Assembly (NCBI GenBank): GCA_900543175.1
Contig: UQQO01000132.1
Location: 1-5,855, forward strand
Source of the DNA: an uncultured Fusobacterium sp.
GTDB taxonomy: Bacteria; Fusobacteriota; Fusobacteriia; Fusobacteriales; Fusobacteriaceae
DNA length: 5,855 bases
Reading direction: 5' to 3'
Part shown: piece by piece, positions 5,756-5,855 of the stretch
Position numbering within the stretch: position 1 is the first letter of the stretch
Layout: the number at the start of each line of letters is the position of its first letter
Notes under the pieces: model-generated
What the model was told of the DNA's origin: nothing
Databases searched by the model: none
The model's input: the letters and a program-made list of their open reading frames with translations, nothing else
Position numbers and translations under genes: made by a program

Positions 5756-5809
5756 CTATCTATGATGGTGATGATGTATTACGTTGTTAAGAACTTTAGT
5801 GACTTTCAT
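5756..5809 (-). CDS. Histidine-rich leader peptide controlling the ABC transporter operon
   Basis: A 17-residue open frame reads MKVTKVLNNVIHHHHHR and ends in TAG. Residues 12-16 are five histidines in a row (CAT CAT CAC CAT CAT, 5776-5762). It has its own AAGGAG (5821-5816) six bases before the ATG, so it is built to be translated. It lies in the 5' leader of the transporter operon, about 100 bases ahead of an intrinsic terminator with competing upstream helices. The product itself probably has no function; its translation senses charged tRNA-His: slow decoding of the His run stalls the ribosome and lets the operon be transcribed. The family parallel is HisL of enterobacteria, a 16-residue peptide with seven histidines ahead of the biosynthetic his genes. 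Here the controlled genes are an importer. A run of five His codons together with the RNA architecture makes chance very unlikely. Confidence 0.88.
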   Translation of the reverse strand: MKVTKVLNNVIHHHHHR

Positions 5810-5815
5810 AATTTT

Positions 5816-5821
5816 CTCCTT
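5816..5821 (-). promoter_or_regulatory. Ribosome binding site of the leader peptide
   Basis: AAGGAG on the - strand, six bases before the ATG at 5809. It is good evidence that this very short frame is translated. Confidence 0.85.
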
Positions 5822-5839
5822 TAGTTAATTTAGTTTTTT

Positions 5840-5845
5840 AATATA
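5840..5845 (-). promoter_or_regulatory. Candidate -10 box of the transporter operon
   Basis: TATATT on the - strand (5845-5840) lies about 20 bases before the leader's ribosome binding site, giving a start near 5833. The matching -35 box would fall past the right edge of the window (about 5863-5868), so the promoter cannot be confirmed here. Confidence 0.4.
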
Positions 5846-5855
5846 TGCTTATAAT

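Noticed and set aside
1..5855. Insertion sequences, CRISPR arrays, tRNA or rRNA genes, attachment sites
   Set aside because: No transposase-like frame, regular direct-repeat array, cloverleaf or rRNA-like conserved stretch was seen on either strand.

Overview
The window is low-GC DNA. Its strong GGAGG-type ribosome binding sites, U-tailed intrinsic terminators and gene styles fit a Fusobacterium-like or other low-GC anaerobe. The taxonomic call is an inference from composition and protein style; there is no marker gene. It holds six clear protein genes, one 17-codon leader peptide missed by ordinary gene callers, at least four intrinsic terminators, and one probable gene relic.

Left part (+ strand). 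A secreted 241-residue FMN_bind-type protein (76-801) carries a probable ApbE flavinylation motif and ends at a strong terminator (841-886). A consensus promoter (943-971) follows, then a 439-residue CNNM/CorB-type membrane protein with a CBS pair (1008-2327) and its own terminator. Between this gene and the next lies a short open stretch (about 2410-2469) followed by an apparently orphan + strand terminator, which looks like the surviving 3' end of a lost gene.

Middle (- strand). A membrane-anchored NERD-domain protein with a C-terminal topoisomerase-type zinc finger (2549-3310) is much more AT-rich than the transporter genes beside it and stands alone.

Right part (- strand). A compact polar amino acid ABC importer operon is transcribed right to left: binding protein (4828-5601), permease (4188-4814), ATPase (3542-4186), terminator (3434-3470). 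The genes are tightly spaced.

The most interesting element is the 5' leader of this operon (about 5623-5821). It encodes the peptide MKVTKVLNNVIHHHHHR with its own Shine-Dalgarno site and five consecutive histidine codons. It is followed by RNA segments that can form mutually exclusive helices: a 16-bp anti-antiterminator, an interrupted antiterminator of about 12 bp, and an 11-bp intrinsic terminator with a U-tract just upstream of the binding-protein gene. This is the architecture of a translation-coupled histidine attenuator, like the enterobacterial his operon leader, but here it controls a transporter. It predicts that the importer carries histidine (or a histidine-containing or related compound) and is expressed when charged tRNA-His is scarce.
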